Positions 20,820 to 30,654 are shown, counted from the first letter of the stretch. The stretch: DNA of 64,000 bases from Pseudokordiimonas caeni (GCF_026719705.1 NZ_JAPPRR010000002.1:621091-685090), one strand, 5' to 3'. Notes: generated by a model from the sequence alone, not told the origin. Numbers and translations: made by a program.

Positions 20820-23108
20820 ATGACTGACGGACACACATCCGAACACGCCCAGATGGACCGGCAGGTGAAACGCTGGGCTGCCATTGCCGTCATCCTCATT
20901 CTGCTTGTCGCCGCCGTTGGTGCGGCAACCACCGTGTCGGCGATCCGTTCCACCGTGCGGGGCGATCTTCTGGAAACCATGACGCTGGTGCTGGATTCCA
21001 GCAACGACGCCCTCGGCGAATGGGTGGAGCATCAGCGCCGGTCGCTCGATTATCCCACCCACAATGCCGAGGTGATGGCGGCCACCGAGGAGTTGCTGGC
21101 ATCGGTCGCATCGGGCGGGATCAATGACCTTGCCTCTCACCCGGCGCAGCGCCGGTTGCGCGATGCGGTCGGCCTTTGGGTCATCGATCATGCGCTTGTC
21201 GGCTATCTGGTCGTCTCGCCCGAGCAACTGGTGCTGTCGGCGGCTCGGCCGGCGCTCATTGGCAGCCATTTCGTACCCTATCCTGGCAAAGCTGAGCTGT
21301 TTGGCCGGGCGCTGGCGGGCGAACAGGTCCTCACACCGCCCGTTTTTTCCCGCATCCCGCTTGAAATGCCGGACGGGCAGCTGAGCCATAGCGCGAGTAC
21401 CATCTTTGCCATGGGGCCGATCAGGGGCCCGGATGGTTCGGTGAAGGCGGTGTTCGTGGCGCGCGTCAACACGGCCGGCAGTTTCATGAGCGTGTTCCAG
21501 CGCGGGCGCCTCGGCCTGACGGGCGAAACCTATGCGGTGGACAGATTCGGACGGCTGGCGAGCGAAAGCCGTTTCACTGACCATTTGCGCGAGATCGGCC
21601 TCATTGCAGCGGATGCGCCGAGCATGCTGAATGTCGAAGTCCGCGATCCCGGCATCAATCTGGTGAGCAACCCGCGCGACCGCACAATGCCCCGCCCCGC
21701 TCAGCCGCTGACCAGGATGGCGCACGAACTGACGAACGGGCGGGCCGGGCACGATATCAAGGGTTACCGCGACTATCGCGGGGTGATGGTGCTGGGCGCC
21801 TGGGTCTGGAACAATGATCTCGATATCGGTATCGCGACGGAAATCGACCGGGCGGAAGCCTACCGCCAGCTCGACCTTATCTCGAACGGCATCTATGCCT
21901 TCGCCGCCGTCATCGCCTTCTTCTGCATGGTGCTGGTGTTCGGCGGCACGGGGCTTTTGCGCCGCCTGCGCACCAAGGACGCTGAAATCGAAGGGCGCGA
22001 CCTGCAGCTGAGGATGATCCTGGACAGCGCCGGGGAAGGGGTCATTGGCGTTGATGCCTCGCACCGCATGACATTCGTCAACCCCATGGCCTGCAGGATC
22101 CTCGGTTACGAACCGCAGGAGCTGATCGGCCACAATATGCATGCGATGCTGCATCATGCCTATGCGAACGGCAGCCCCTATCCTGTGCAATGCTGCCCGG
22201 TTTTTGCAGCTTGTGCCGAGAGCCGGTCCAGCACTGTCGATAATGAGGTCTTCTGGCACAAAGAAGGCCACCCGGTGCCTGTTCGCTATGTCAGCGTGCC
22301 GATGAATGATGGTGAACGCGTCACCGGCGCAGTCGTCACCTTCACCGATGCGAGCCACGATTTCACCGAACGGCAGGCGAGCGACCGGGCGCTCGTTGCG
22401 GCGCGCTCGGAGAGCAAGGCCAAGTCCGAATATCTGGTGACGATCAGCGAGGAAATCCGGGGCCCGATGACGGACATCATCGGGGCCACCCGCATGCTTG
22501 CCGATTCGCCGCTGACGGGCGAGCAGCGCGAGACGATCGCCGGTATCCGCTCGCACGTCACGTCGGTCCTCATCATGCTCGATCAGGTTACCCGCTTCTC
22601 GGCCCGGATGCAGCGCGACCCGCACGACAATGCCCATGATTTCGATCTTGTCGAACTTGTCGAGGAAGTGCTGGATGGCCGTCAGGCGCAGGTTTCGGTG
22701 GCCGAGGCCATGCCCGTGATGATCCATGCCGATCCCGTAACCCTGAAGCAGGCGATGGGGCATCTTGTGGATGCCGCCTATGCTTCAAGCGGCACGGGCG
22801 GGATTGTCGTGCAGTTGAGTGTGGACCAGCAGGTGGGGCCGGCAAACGCCGATGGTGCCTTCCTCATTCGCATGTCGGTCGAATATCCGGGCGGCCGGCG
22901 CAAGGCCGATGACTATGGCATGGATGCCGCCGCGTTGATGACGCGCGATCTGGTTGCTGTGCTTGGCGGCACCCACGGTGTTTCAACCGGGCCTGACGGC
23001 AGCCGTACCCACTGGTTCACCTTCCGCTGCCGCACAACGGACAAGCGCCCGCCCGCAGGCGGGATCAGTCTTTCCAGAAGTAAGGGTCGAACAGCAGGAA
23101 CAGCGTGA
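20820..23108 (+). CDS. PAS-containing histidine-kinase-like protein lacking the catalytic residues
   Basis: A 762-aa membrane protein with helices at about 18-42 and 353-378 bracketing a periplasmic sensor that ends in GAWVWNNDLDIGIATEID, closely matching the sensor end of the kinase at 6614-8947. A PAS domain follows at about 395-515 and a dimerisation helix pair at about 525-595. Where an active kinase has SHELRTP this protein has SEEIRGP, so the phospho-accepting His is Glu (E544). In the ATPase-like region (605-740) the Asn of the N box is missing (HLVDAA) and no DxGxG box is visible. It is probably a pseudokinase or signal-binding scaffold. The ATG at 20820 follows a GGGGG stretch; 20808 is possible. 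Its 3' end overlaps trkH. Confidence 0.82.
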   Translation: MTDGHTSEHAQMDRQVKRWAAIAVILILLVAAVGAATTVSAIRSTVRGDLLETMTLVLDSSNDALGEWVEHQRRSLDYPTHNAEVMAATEELLASVASGGINDLASHPAQRRLRDAVGLWVIDHALVGYLVVSPEQLVLSAARPALIGSHFVPYPGKAELFGRALAGEQVLTPPVFSRIPLEMPDGQLSHSASTIFAMGPIRGPDGSVKAVFVARVNTAGSFMSVFQRGRLGLTGETYAVDRFGRLASESRFTDHLREIGLIAADAPSMLNVEVRDPGINLVSNPRDRTMPRPAQPLTRMAHELTNGRAGHDIKGYRDYRGVMVLGAWVWNNDLDIGIATEIDRAEAYRQLDLISNGIYAFAAVIAFFCMVLVFGGTGLLRRLRTKDAEIEGRDLQLRMILDSAGEGVIGVDASHRMTFVNPMACRILGYEPQELIGHNMHAMLHHAYANGSPYPVQCCPVFAACAESRSSTVDNEVFWHKEGHPVPVRYVSVPMNDGERVTGAVVTFTDASHDFTERQASDRALVAARSESKAKSEYLVTISEEIRGPMTDIIGATRMLADSPLTGEQRETIAGIRSHVTSVLIMLDQVTRFSARMQRDPHDNAHDFDLVELVEEVLDGRQAQVSVAEAMPVMIHADPVTLKQAMGHLVDAAYASSGTGGIVVQLSVDQQVGPANADGAFLIRMSVEYPGGRRKADDYGMDAAALMTRDLVAVLGGTHGVSTGPDGSRTHWFTFRCRTTDKRPPAGGISLSRSKGRTAGTA

Positions 23109-24597
23109 AAATCTCGAGCCGCCCGAGGATCATGGTGAAGGAGAGAAGCCATTTGGCACCGTCCGGCAGGCTCGCGAAATTGCCCGCTGGCCCGATGATC
23201 TGGCCAAGGCCGGGGCCGACGTTACTGATGGCCGTGGCGGCGGCGGTGAGCGCGGTGACGAGATCAAGCCCCATGAAGGTGAGCGCCAGTGTCACCGCAG
23301 CGGTGGAGGCGAAATAAGCCGCGAGAAAGGCCAGCACCGAAATCAGCAGCGCTTCGGGCAGGCGGCGGCCCTGATAGAGCATCACGACCGTGCGGTGCGG
23401 GCTCATCAGTTTCTTCATCTGGCCGGTCATGGCAACCCACAGGATCTGGAATCGGTAAACCTTGATCCCGCCCGAGGTGGAGCCCGCACAGCCGCCGACG
23501 AAGGTGAGCAGGAAGAAAGCGCCGATGGCGGCCTCCCCCCACAGCGTATAATCGGTCGTCGCGAAGCCTGTGGTGGTGACGACCGAGACGATGTTGAAGG
23601 CGGTCAGGCGGATGGCATCGACAAGTGGCATGTGCGTTTTGATCGACAGCCACAGCGCCATGATGCTGACCGTGATCAGGAAGAAGCGCATCAGCGCCAT
23701 GATCTGGGGATCGCGGAAGAAAGCCTTGCGGTCCCCGCGCATCAGCCGGATCCAGGCGTTGAAGGGCAGGGCCCCCGCGATCATGAAAAAGATCGCCACC
23801 CAGTGGATGAAGGGGTTGGTGAAATGCCCGAAGGAGGCGTCATAGTTGGCGAAGCCCCCGGTCGCCAGCGTTGACATGGCATGGCAGATGGCATCGAAAC
23901 CGGTCATGCCGCCGATATAATAGAGAAGCGCGCAAAGGATGGTGAGGCCGGTATAGGCGCCGGTAATCCAGTTCACCATTTCAGCGGCCTTCGGGATGAT
24001 CTTTTCCGACTGGTCCGAGCTTTCCGTCTTGAAAAGCTGCATCCCGCCGATCCGCAGGAACGGCAGAAGGATGATGGCCATCACGATGATCCCGATGCCG
24101 CCCAGCCAGTTCAGGAAAGCCCGCCACAGAAGGATGCCGGTCGGCAGCGTGTCGAGCCCGGACATCACGGTGGAGCCGGTTGTCGTGATCCCCGAAACCG
24201 CTTCGAAATAGGCGTCGGCATAATCGAGGCCGAACTGCAGGAAAGGGAGCGCGGCAAAAGCCGGCAGCAGCAGCCACGCCAGACTGGTCAAAAGAAAGCC
24301 CTGCCGCAGGTCAAGGATCTGGGTGCCTTCGCCGCGCGTTGCCAATATCATCAGAAGGCCCGCAAAGCCCGTGGCGGCGGCCGACACTTCGAAACCGATC
24401 AGCAGGTCTCCTTCTGCCCCCACATTCACGAAGAAGGGGATGAACATGAAGAAGGCGAGCCCCATCAGGAGGAGGCCGATCACATGAATGACGGGATTGT
24501 AGCGGGCTGAAAACACGGGCGGCCTTCGGGCTCCAAGGGGCGGCACATGCCGGTCGGGTGGGCGCGTGGGGTCGTTGGGCGCCGAGTGTGCAGTCAA
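23065..24597 (-). CDS. trkH: Trk-type potassium uptake protein TrkH
   Basis: A 510-aa inner-membrane potassium channel-forming subunit with the four pseudo-repeated M1-P-M2 units of the TrkH/KtrB family. Selectivity-filter-like segments are visible: ISGITTTGSTVM, MSTLATGGFANYD, VSVVTTTGFATTDY and ATAISNVGPGLG. It would need a TrkA-type RCK subunit, which is not in this window. The first in-frame start is TTG at 24597; GTG at 24546 is a reasonable alternative, since the first 17 residues are hydrophilic and not conserved. Its end overlaps the convergent PAS protein by 44 bp. It lies downstream of sufA on the same strand. Confidence 0.93.
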   Translation of the reverse strand: MTAHSAPNDPTRPPDRHVPPLGARRPPVFSARYNPVIHVIGLLLMGLAFFMFIPFFVNVGAEGDLLIGFEVSAAATGFAGLLMILATRGEGTQILDLRQGFLLTSLAWLLLPAFAALPFLQFGLDYADAYFEAVSGITTTGSTVMSGLDTLPTGILLWRAFLNWLGGIGIIVMAIILLPFLRIGGMQLFKTESSDQSEKIIPKAAEMVNWITGAYTGLTILCALLYYIGGMTGFDAICHAMSTLATGGFANYDASFGHFTNPFIHWVAIFFMIAGALPFNAWIRLMRGDRKAFFRDPQIMALMRFFLITVSIMALWLSIKTHMPLVDAIRLTAFNIVSVVTTTGFATTDYTLWGEAAIGAFFLLTFVGGCAGSTSGGIKVYRFQILWVAMTGQMKKLMSPHRTVVMLYQGRRLPEALLISVLAFLAAYFASTAAVTLALTFMGLDLVTALTAAATAISNVGPGLGQIIGPAGNFASLPDGAKWLLSFTMILGRLEIFTLFLLFDPYFWKD

Positions 24598-24646
24598 TGC
24601 GAACGACTGTCAATCGGCGCCGGGCCGCTCCGCCAGCGGGGGATGG

Positions 24647-24973
24647 TTATACGTGGAAGCTTTCGCCGCAGCCGCAGCGACCCTTTTCATTGGGATTAGT
24701 GAAGGTGAAGCCCGTCGAGAAACGGCTTTCTTCCCAGTCCATCCGGGTGCCGAGGAGATAGAGAAGCGACTTGCGGTCCACAAATACGGCCACGCCGTTC
24801 GCTTCCACCTTCTCGTCCGAGGGATCGGCTTCGGTCACATAGTCGATCTTGTAGCCAAGGCCCGAGCAGCCCTTGGTATCGGTGCCGAGCTTCAGCCCGA
24901 TGGCCTCGGGGCGATTTTCAAGGAGCGCCTTGATGCGTTCGGCTGCCTTGTCGGTAATGTCGATCACACTCAT
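24647..24973 (-). CDS. sufA: A-type iron-sulfur carrier (SufA/IscA family)
   Basis: A 108-aa HesB/IscA-fold protein that carries and delivers iron-sulfur clusters in the cytoplasm. The three ligand cysteines are present in KGCSGLGY and in the C-terminal GRCGCGES. DITDKAAERIKALL opens the fold. It is the last suf gene, 15 nt after the sufT stop. Whether it is SufA, ErpA or IscA by subfamily cannot be settled by eye; the operon context favours SufA. Confidence 0.92.
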   Translation of the reverse strand: MSVIDITDKAAERIKALLENRPEAIGLKLGTDTKGCSGLGYKIDYVTEADPSDEKVEANGVAVFVDRKSLLYLLGTRMDWEESRFSTGFTFTNPNEKGRCGCGESFHV

Positions 24974-24988
24974 GGGTCGGGTCCTTCC

Positions 24989-25504
24989 TTACAGCATGCC
25001 AAGTTCGAGCCGGGCTTCGTCGGACATCTTGCTCATGTCCCACGGCGGGTCCCAGACAAGCTTGACCTCGGAGCCGTTCACGCCTTCGACGGCATTCACT
25101 TTCAGCTCCACTTCGCCCGGCATCGATTCCGCCACCGGGCAGTGGGGCGTGGTCAGCGTCATGGTGACAGTGACCTGTCCCTTGTCGTCCACATCCACCC
25201 CGTACACGAGGCCGAGTTCGTAAATATTGACCGGGATTTCGGGGTCGTAAATCTCGCGCAGGGCTTCAACCACGCGGTCGGCGATAGTGGCAGCTTCGGC
25301 TTCGCTCACGGCTTTCGCTTCTGCAGCTTCTTCGCCTTTCGGCTCGCCCAGAAACTTGTCGAGGAAATAGCCGCCTTCATCCTCGCTCGTGCCCGCAATA
25401 TCGGCAGCGCGCGGGCGGGTCGAGGGGCGGTTCGGCAGGTTCTCGGACGGATAATCGCCGCCGACCGCCATCACATCGCGTTCCGGTTTGCTCGTCTCGT
25501 TCAT
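24989..25504 (-). CDS. sufT: SufT-like MIP18 family (DUF59) protein
   Basis: A 171-aa protein with an N-terminal variable region (about 1-65) and a MIP18/DUF59 domain. EALREIYDPEIPVNIYELGLVYG is split by the family's DPE signature. VTMTLTTPHCPVAESMPG carries the conserved Cys. SufT proteins help maturation of iron-sulfur proteins, especially under high demand. Its ATG overlaps the sufS stop (ATGA-type), so it is translated within the suf operon. Confidence 0.92.
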   Translation of the reverse strand: MNETSKPERDVMAVGGDYPSENLPNRPSTRPRAADIAGTSEDEGGYFLDKFLGEPKGEEAAEAKAVSEAEAATIADRVVEALREIYDPEIPVNIYELGLVYGVDVDDKGQVTVTMTLTTPHCPVAESMPGEVELKVNAVEGVNGSEVKLVWDPPWDMSKMSDEARLELGML

Positions 25505-26748
25505 CCGAAAATATCCATCACTTTGTTCAGGCCTGCGACCAGACGGTCGATCTCGTCCCTTGTCGTATAGACGCCGAAGCTGGCGCGTACCGTGCCGGGG
25601 ATGCCAAAACGGTCCATCACCGGCTGAGCGCAGTGGTGCCCTGCGCGGACAGCAATACCCTGCCGGTCAAGGATCGTACCGATATCATGCGGGTGCGCCA
25701 TATCCATCACGAAGCTGACAAGCGCGCCTTTTTCGGGTGCCGTACCGATGAGCCGTACGCTATTAAGGCTGCCAAGCTGACGGGTTGCGTACTCGAGCAG
25801 GTCGGCTTCATGCGCGTGGATCGCGTCATGCCCGATCCGCTCGATAAACTCGATGGCCGGCTTGAAGGCGATACCGCCCGCGATGTGCGGGGTGCCGGCT
25901 TCGAACTTGTAGGGCAGGTCGTTGAAGGTGGTGCCAGCAAACGTGACCGTCTTGATCATGTCGCCGCCGCCCTGCCACGGGGGCATGGCGTCCAAGAGCC
26001 GTTCTTTGCCGTAGATCACGCCGATGCCTGTAGGGCCGTACATCTTGTGGGCCGAGAAAGCATAGAAGTCGGCGTCCAAATCCTGCACATCGATTTTGAG
26101 GTGCGGGGCTGCCTGACAACCGTCGATAAGGACGACCGCACCGGCATCATGCGCCAGACGGATCATTTCCTTCACCGGATTCTGCGTGCCGATCGAGTTG
26201 GAAATATGCGCTGCCCCCAAGATCTTCACCCGGCCGGAGCCGAGCATGGCGCGGTAGGCATCCATATCGAGGCTGCCGTCGTCATGGATCGGCACGGCCT
26301 TGACCACAGCGCCTTTTTCCTCGGCGAGGATTTGCCACGGCACGATGTTCGAATGGTGCTCCATCTCGGTCAGCAGGATTTCGTCGCCCGCCTTGATATT
26401 CACCCGACCCCATGTCTGGGCCACGAGATTGATGCCTTCCGTGGCACCGCGAACGAACAGGCATTCGAGCGGCTTCGCGGCATTGATGAAACGCGCGATG
26501 GCCACCCGGCTGTTTTCATAAGCCTCGGTCGCGTCCTGGCTGAACTTGTAAACACCCCGGTGGATGTTCGCATAATAATGCTCGTACAGGTCCTTCTCGG
26601 CCTCGATCACGGCGCGGGGCTTCTGGGCGCTCGCGGCCGTATCAAGGAAAGCGAGCGGCTTGCCGTGCACGGTTTCCTTCAGAATCGGAAACTCGGCGCG
26701 GACGGCTTCCACGTCAAACGGGATGAGATTGGCGACAGGGGCGGTCAT
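25501..26748 (-). CDS. sufS: SufS cysteine desulfurase
   Basis: A 415-aa PLP enzyme (group II cysteine desulfurase) that takes sulfur from cysteine for SUF cluster assembly. LDTAASAQKP, TEMEHHSNIVPWQ and DGCQAAPH are family signatures. K235 in FSAHKMYGPTG forms the PLP aldimine, and C373 in RAGHHCAQP is the persulfide-carrying cysteine. The start overlaps the sufD stop (ATGA). No SufE or SufU sulfur acceptor is encoded in this window, so it must lie elsewhere if present. Confidence 0.96.
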   Translation of the reverse strand: MTAPVANLIPFDVEAVRAEFPILKETVHGKPLAFLDTAASAQKPRAVIEAEKDLYEHYYANIHRGVYKFSQDATEAYENSRVAIARFINAAKPLECLFVRGATEGINLVAQTWGRVNIKAGDEILLTEMEHHSNIVPWQILAEEKGAVVKAVPIHDDGSLDMDAYRAMLGSGRVKILGAAHISNSIGTQNPVKEMIRLAHDAGAVVLIDGCQAAPHLKIDVQDLDADFYAFSAHKMYGPTGIGVIYGKERLLDAMPPWQGGGDMIKTVTFAGTTFNDLPYKFEAGTPHIAGGIAFKPAIEFIERIGHDAIHAHEADLLEYATRQLGSLNSVRLIGTAPEKGALVSFVMDMAHPHDIGTILDRQGIAVRAGHHCAQPVMDRFGIPGTVRASFGVYTTRDEIDRLVAGLNKVMDIFG

Positions 26749-27962
26749 GCGGCGGCCCCTTCTTCATGTGCCTGCATCCAGCCGGCAATGATGGTGGAGA
26801 CGGTTTCCATGAGGGTCTCGTCGGTCAGGCGCACCAGCGCATCGCCCATGAAGGCTTCGACCAGCATGCGGCGGGCGGTTGCCGGATCGATCCCGCGGGA
26901 GGTGAGATAATGGAACGCCTTGCGGTCCAGTTCCCCCACGGTGGCGCCGTGGCTGCATTTCACGTCGTCGGCGTAAATCTCAAGCTCAGGCTTCGCGTTG
27001 GCGCGCGCCGTGCGGTCCAGCAGCAGTGCTTTGAAGGACTGATTGGCATCGGTTTTCTGTGCCTGATGGGCAACCGTCACCTTGCCCTGGAAGGAGGCAT
27101 GGCCTTTCCCGGCTGCAATCGCGCGGATCACCTGATCGCTGTCCGCCCCGCCCACAGCATGGGTCACATGGGTCAGGATATCGTGCGACTGGTGGGCACC
27201 TGCCAGCATCACGCCGTCAAAGCCGGCCTCGGCTTCCTCGCCTTCAATCGTCACATGCGCCTCGAACCGGGTGAGCGAACCGCCGGCCATCAGGCCGAAG
27301 CCCTGATAGGCACCGCCACCCGCTACGCGCACATGGGCGCGGCCGGTGTGGAGCGTGGTTTCACCCTCTTCGATCAGACGCAGGTGCCTAAGGCTCGCGC
27401 CTTTCGCCACGGTGACGTCCATCGCCGGATTGCTCCAGGCGCGGGTGTCGCCGGTGAAGCGCTCGACAAGCGTCAGCGAGGCGCCTTCGGCGAGGCTTAC
27501 CTTGATCCGGGCATGGGCCGAACGGCCTTCAGCGGGGGCGATATGAACGATCTCATAGGAGCCACCATCTGTGCCAGTCGGCACATCAAGCGCAAGGCCG
27601 TGTCCGGCGAAAAGGGCCGCTAGAAGCGCTGGCGCGTCGTCACCCAGGGCAAGGCCATCGGTGCTATCCAGCGTTTTGGCGAAGGCGGGGGTGGCTGAAA
27701 GATCAGCGCGGAAATGCCCACCCACGAACACAAGCTGGCCCATGTCGGCGACGAGCGGTGTCGGTACCTTGGCGTCGGCGGCTTCGGCCGGGGCGAAAGC
27801 TTCGGCTTTCAGGGCTTTGAGGTCGCTATAGCGCCAGGCTTCGGTTTTCAGGTGCGGCCAGTCGGTTGTCGCGAGGCGCTCGCGCGCCGCCGTGCGGAAG
27901 GCGCCAAGCCCGTCCTGCGCCTCGGCGAAACCTTCATAGAGCGTATATGCAGCGTTCAGCAT
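26745..27962 (-). CDS. sufD: SufD, SUF scaffold subunit
   Basis: A 405-aa protein of the SufB/SufD beta-helix family that forms the SufBC2D scaffold in the cytoplasm. The C-terminal core shows the family segments YADDVKCSHGATVGELD and FHYLTSRGIDPATARRMLVEAF, the former holding the conserved Cys/His at the SufB-SufD interface. Start choice: ATG 27962 lies 10 nt after GAGGGA; a GTG at 27980 would overlap the sufC stop and is also possible. The end overlaps sufS. Confidence 0.94.
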   Translation of the reverse strand: MLNAAYTLYEGFAEAQDGLGAFRTAARERLATTDWPHLKTEAWRYSDLKALKAEAFAPAEAADAKVPTPLVADMGQLVFVGGHFRADLSATPAFAKTLDSTDGLALGDDAPALLAALFAGHGLALDVPTGTDGGSYEIVHIAPAEGRSAHARIKVSLAEGASLTLVERFTGDTRAWSNPAMDVTVAKGASLRHLRLIEEGETTLHTGRAHVRVAGGGAYQGFGLMAGGSLTRFEAHVTIEGEEAEAGFDGVMLAGAHQSHDILTHVTHAVGGADSDQVIRAIAAGKGHASFQGKVTVAHQAQKTDANQSFKALLLDRTARANAKPELEIYADDVKCSHGATVGELDRKAFHYLTSRGIDPATARRMLVEAFMGDALVRLTDETLMETVSTIIAGWMQAHEEGAAA

Positions 27963-27976
27963 GGGTCTATCGTCCC

Positions 27977-28723
27977 TCACGCGACATCCGCGTAACCGCG
28001 TTCCTCAAGCTCGCGGGCGAGCGACGGTCCGCCCGAGCGCACGATCTTGCCCTTGGCCATCACATGGATGACATCAGGGCGCACATAATCGAGGAGGCGT
28101 TGATAGTGGGTGATCAGCAGGATCGCGGTGTCATCGCGCCGCTGGGCGTTGATGCCTTCGGAAACCGTGCGCAGGGCATCGATATCGAGGCCGGAATCGG
28201 TTTCATCAAGGATGGCCAGCGTGGGGTTCAGCACCGCCATCTGCACCATCTCGTTCCGCTTTTTCTCGCCGCCCGAGAAGCCGACATTCACGAACCGCTT
28301 CAGCATGTCCATGTCCATCTTCAGGCCGGCTGCCTTCTCTTTCACGATCTTCATGAATTCGGCGGCTGATACTTCGCTTTCGCCCCGGATCTTGCGCTGG
28401 CTGTTCAGGGCCGTCCGCAGGAAATTCAGGTTCGAAACGCCGGGGATCTCGACCGGATACTGGAAGCCGAGGAAAACGCCGGCAGCGGCGCGCTCATGCG
28501 CTTCAAGGGCCAAGAGGTCCTCGCCGTTGAAGGTGACACTGCCGCCTGTCACGTCATAATCCTCGCGGCCGGCGAGTGTGGAGGCGAGCGTCGATTTGCC
28601 CGCGCCGTTCGGCCCCATGATGGCATGCACTTCACCGGGCTTCATGGCAAGCGTCAGGCCGTTCAGGATCTGCTTGTCGCCGACCTTGACGGTGAGGTTC
28701 TGGATATCGAGAAGGTTGCTCAT
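27977..28723 (-). CDS. sufC: SufC, ABC-type ATPase of the SUF scaffold
   Basis: A 248-aa ABC ATPase that drives the shape change of the SufBC2D complex. Walker A is GPNGAGKST, the signature is FSGGEKKRNEM, and Walker B is LAILDETDSGLD, with the D-loop residues typical of SufC. ATG 28723 is preceded by AAGGA and lies 13 nt after the sufB stop; the longer reading from 28756 would overlap sufB and adds no conserved sequence. Confidence 0.96.
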   Translation of the reverse strand: MSNLLDIQNLTVKVGDKQILNGLTLAMKPGEVHAIMGPNGAGKSTLASTLAGREDYDVTGGSVTFNGEDLLALEAHERAAAGVFLGFQYPVEIPGVSNLNFLRTALNSQRKIRGESEVSAAEFMKIVKEKAAGLKMDMDMLKRFVNVGFSGGEKKRNEMVQMAVLNPTLAILDETDSGLDIDALRTVSEGINAQRRDDTAILLITHYQRLLDYVRPDVIHVMAKGKIVRSGGPSLARELEERGYADVA

Positions 28724-28736
28724 ATCAATCAAGTCC

Positions 28737-30206
28737 TTAGCCGACGCTGCCTTCAAGGCTGATGCCGAGAAGCTTTTGCGCCTCGACCGCGAATTCCATG
28801 GGGAGCTGCTGCATCACTTCCTTGCAGAAGCCGTTCACAATAAGGGCGACCGCCTCTTCCTCGCCGAGCCCGCGGCTCATGGCGTAGAAAAGCTGGTCTT
28901 CCGAAATTTTCGAGGTGGTGGCCTCGTGCTCGATCTGGGCCGAGGGATTATGCACCTCGATATAGGGCACCGTGTGCGCGCCGCAGTCGGACGAGACCAG
29001 AAGGCTGTCGCACTGGGTGAAGTTGCGCACACCTTCAGCGCCTGCCAGCACCTTCACAAGGCCCCGGTAGGTATTCTGCGAGCGACCGGCCGAGATGCCT
29101 TTCGAGATGATCGTGGAGCGCGAGCCCGAACCCATATGGATCATCTTGGTGCCGGTATCCGCCTGCTGGCGATTGTTGGTGACGGCGACCGAATAGAACT
29201 CGCCGACCGAATTTTCGCCCTGAAGCACGCAGCTCGGATATTTCCAGGTGATGGCCGAGCCGGTTTCCACCTGCGTCCAGCTCACCTTCGAGTTTTTGCC
29301 TTTGCAGAGCGCGCGTTTGGTGACGAAATTATAGATGCCGCCCTTCCCGTCCTTGTCGCCGGGGTACCAGTTCTGGACGGTCGAATATTTGATCTCTGCG
29401 TCATCCAGCGCCACAAGCTCGACGACCGCGGCATGCAGCTGGTTCTCGTCGCGCATCGGGGCCGTGCAGCCCTCGAGGTACGAGACATAGGCGCCTTCGT
29501 CGGCGACGATCAGGGTGCGCTCGAACTGGCCGGTATTTTCGGCATTGATCCGGAAATAGGTGGAAAGCTCCATCGGGCAGCGCACGCCCTTCGGCACATA
29601 GACAAACGTCCCGTCCGAGAAGACAGCGCAGTTGAGCGCGGCGAAATAATTGTCGCGGACCGGCACGACGGTGCCGAGGTGCTTTTTCACAAGGTCCGGG
29701 TACTCGCGCACGGCTTCCGAGATCGACATGAAGATGACACCGGCCTTCTTCAGTTCCTCGCGGAAGGTGGTCGCGACCGACACGCTGTCGAACACGGCAT
29801 CAACCGCCACCTTGCGGGCGCCTTCAACACCGGCCAGCACCTTCTGTTCCTCAAGGGGAATGCCGAGCTTCTTGTAAGTCTCAAGAAGGGCGGGGTCGAC
29901 CTCATCAAGGCTCTTCGGTTTGTCCTGCGATTTCGGCGCGGCGTAATAATAGATATCGTTATAGTCGATCCGCGGGAAATCGAGCTTCGCCCAGTCGGGC
30001 TCTTCCATCTTCAGCCACGCGCGGTAAGCTTTGAGGCGCCATTCGAGCATCCACTCGGGCTCCTGCTTCTTCGCGGAGATGAAGCGGATCACGTCTTCGT
30101 TCAGGCCCTTGGGCGCCATGTCCATCTCGATATCCGAGACGAAGCCATACTTGTATTCGCCCGTCAGTTCACGGACCTGTTCCCGGGTTTCTGTGGTGCC
30201 AGCCAT
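28737..30206 (-). CDS. sufB: SufB, SUF scaffold subunit
   Basis: A 489-aa protein of normal length on which nascent Fe-S clusters form together with SufC and Suf[19 protein letters not shown] opens the conserved region, and the C-terminal core has [19 protein letters not shown] (with the functional cysteines) and [18 protein letters not shown]. The ATG at 30206 follows AAGGAAG located inside the end of the regulator gene; only 1 nt separates the two genes, so expression is tightly linked. Confidence 0.96.
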   Translation of the reverse strand: MAGTTETREQVRELTGEYKYGFVSDIEMDMAPKGLNEDVIRFISAKKQEPEWMLEWRLKAYRAWLKMEEPDWAKLDFPRIDYNDIYYYAAPKSQDKPKSLDEVDPALLETYKKLGIPLEEQKVLAGVEGARKVAVDAVFDSVSVATTFREELKKAGVIFMSISEAVREYPDLVKKHLGTVVPVRDNYFAALNCAVFSDGTFVYVPKGVRCPMELSTYFRINAENTGQFERTLIVADEGAYVSYLEGCTAPMRDENQLHAAVVELVALDDAEIKYSTVQNWYPGDKDGKGGIYNFVTKRALCKGKNSKVSWTQVETGSAITWKYPSCVLQGENSVGEFYSVAVTNNRQQADTGTKMIHMGSGSRSTIISKGISAGRSQNTYRGLVKVLAGAEGVRNFTQCDSLLVSSDCGAHTVPYIEVHNPSAQIEHEATTSKISEDQLFYAMSRGLGEEEAVALIVNGFCKEVMQQLPMEFAVEAQKLLGISLEGSVG

Positions 30207-30207
30207 A

Positions 30208-30654
30208 TCAAGCTTCCTTGTGCCCGGCGGAGCAGCCGCCAGCGGGCGGCGCTGCAAGCGCCGAGAGTTTCACGTCATCCAGTGCCCCGCGCACGGCGCC
30301 ATTGATGAGCTGCCAGTGCGGACGCACATTGCATGTATGATCGATGCAGCAGTCCGAGGTTTCGGTATCCACGCAGTGGGTGACGGCAATGGGGCCATCG
30401 ACCGCTTCGATGATATCGGCGATCGAGATGGCCTCGGCGCCGCGCGCCAGCGTATAGCCGCCGGCCACACCCCGGTGGGCCACAAGCACGCCCGAGCGCG
30501 ACAGAAGATGCAGCACCTTCGAGACCGTGGGCAGCGGAATGCCGGTCAGAAGCGACAGATCCTGCGCGTTCAGCCGGTTGCCGCCAAGAGCCAGGCGGCT
30601 CATCAGCACAACGGCATAATCGGCAATGTTGGTCAGCTTCAGCACATCATCCAT
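30208..30654 (-). CDS. Rrf2-family regulator of the SUF operon
   Basis: A 148-aa winged-helix transcription factor. The DNA-binding helix-turn-helix lies at about residues 26-56 ([19 protein letters not shown]). A four-cysteine cluster (C94, C102, C103, C108) matches the region where IscR-type proteins hold an Fe-S cluster, so it is expected to sense cluster status. It heads the suf operon, which is the standard place for the alphaproteobacterial SUF regulator, and probably controls its own promoter. Calling it SufR or IscR would overstate what the sequence shows. Confidence 0.9.
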   Translation of the reverse strand: MDDVLKLTNIADYAVVLMSRLALGGNRLNAQDLSLLTGIPLPTVSKVLHLLSRSGVLVAHRGVAGGYTLARGAEAISIADIIEAVDGPIAVTHCVDTETSDCCIDHTCNVRPHWQLINGAVRGALDDVKLSALAAPPAGGCSAGHKEA

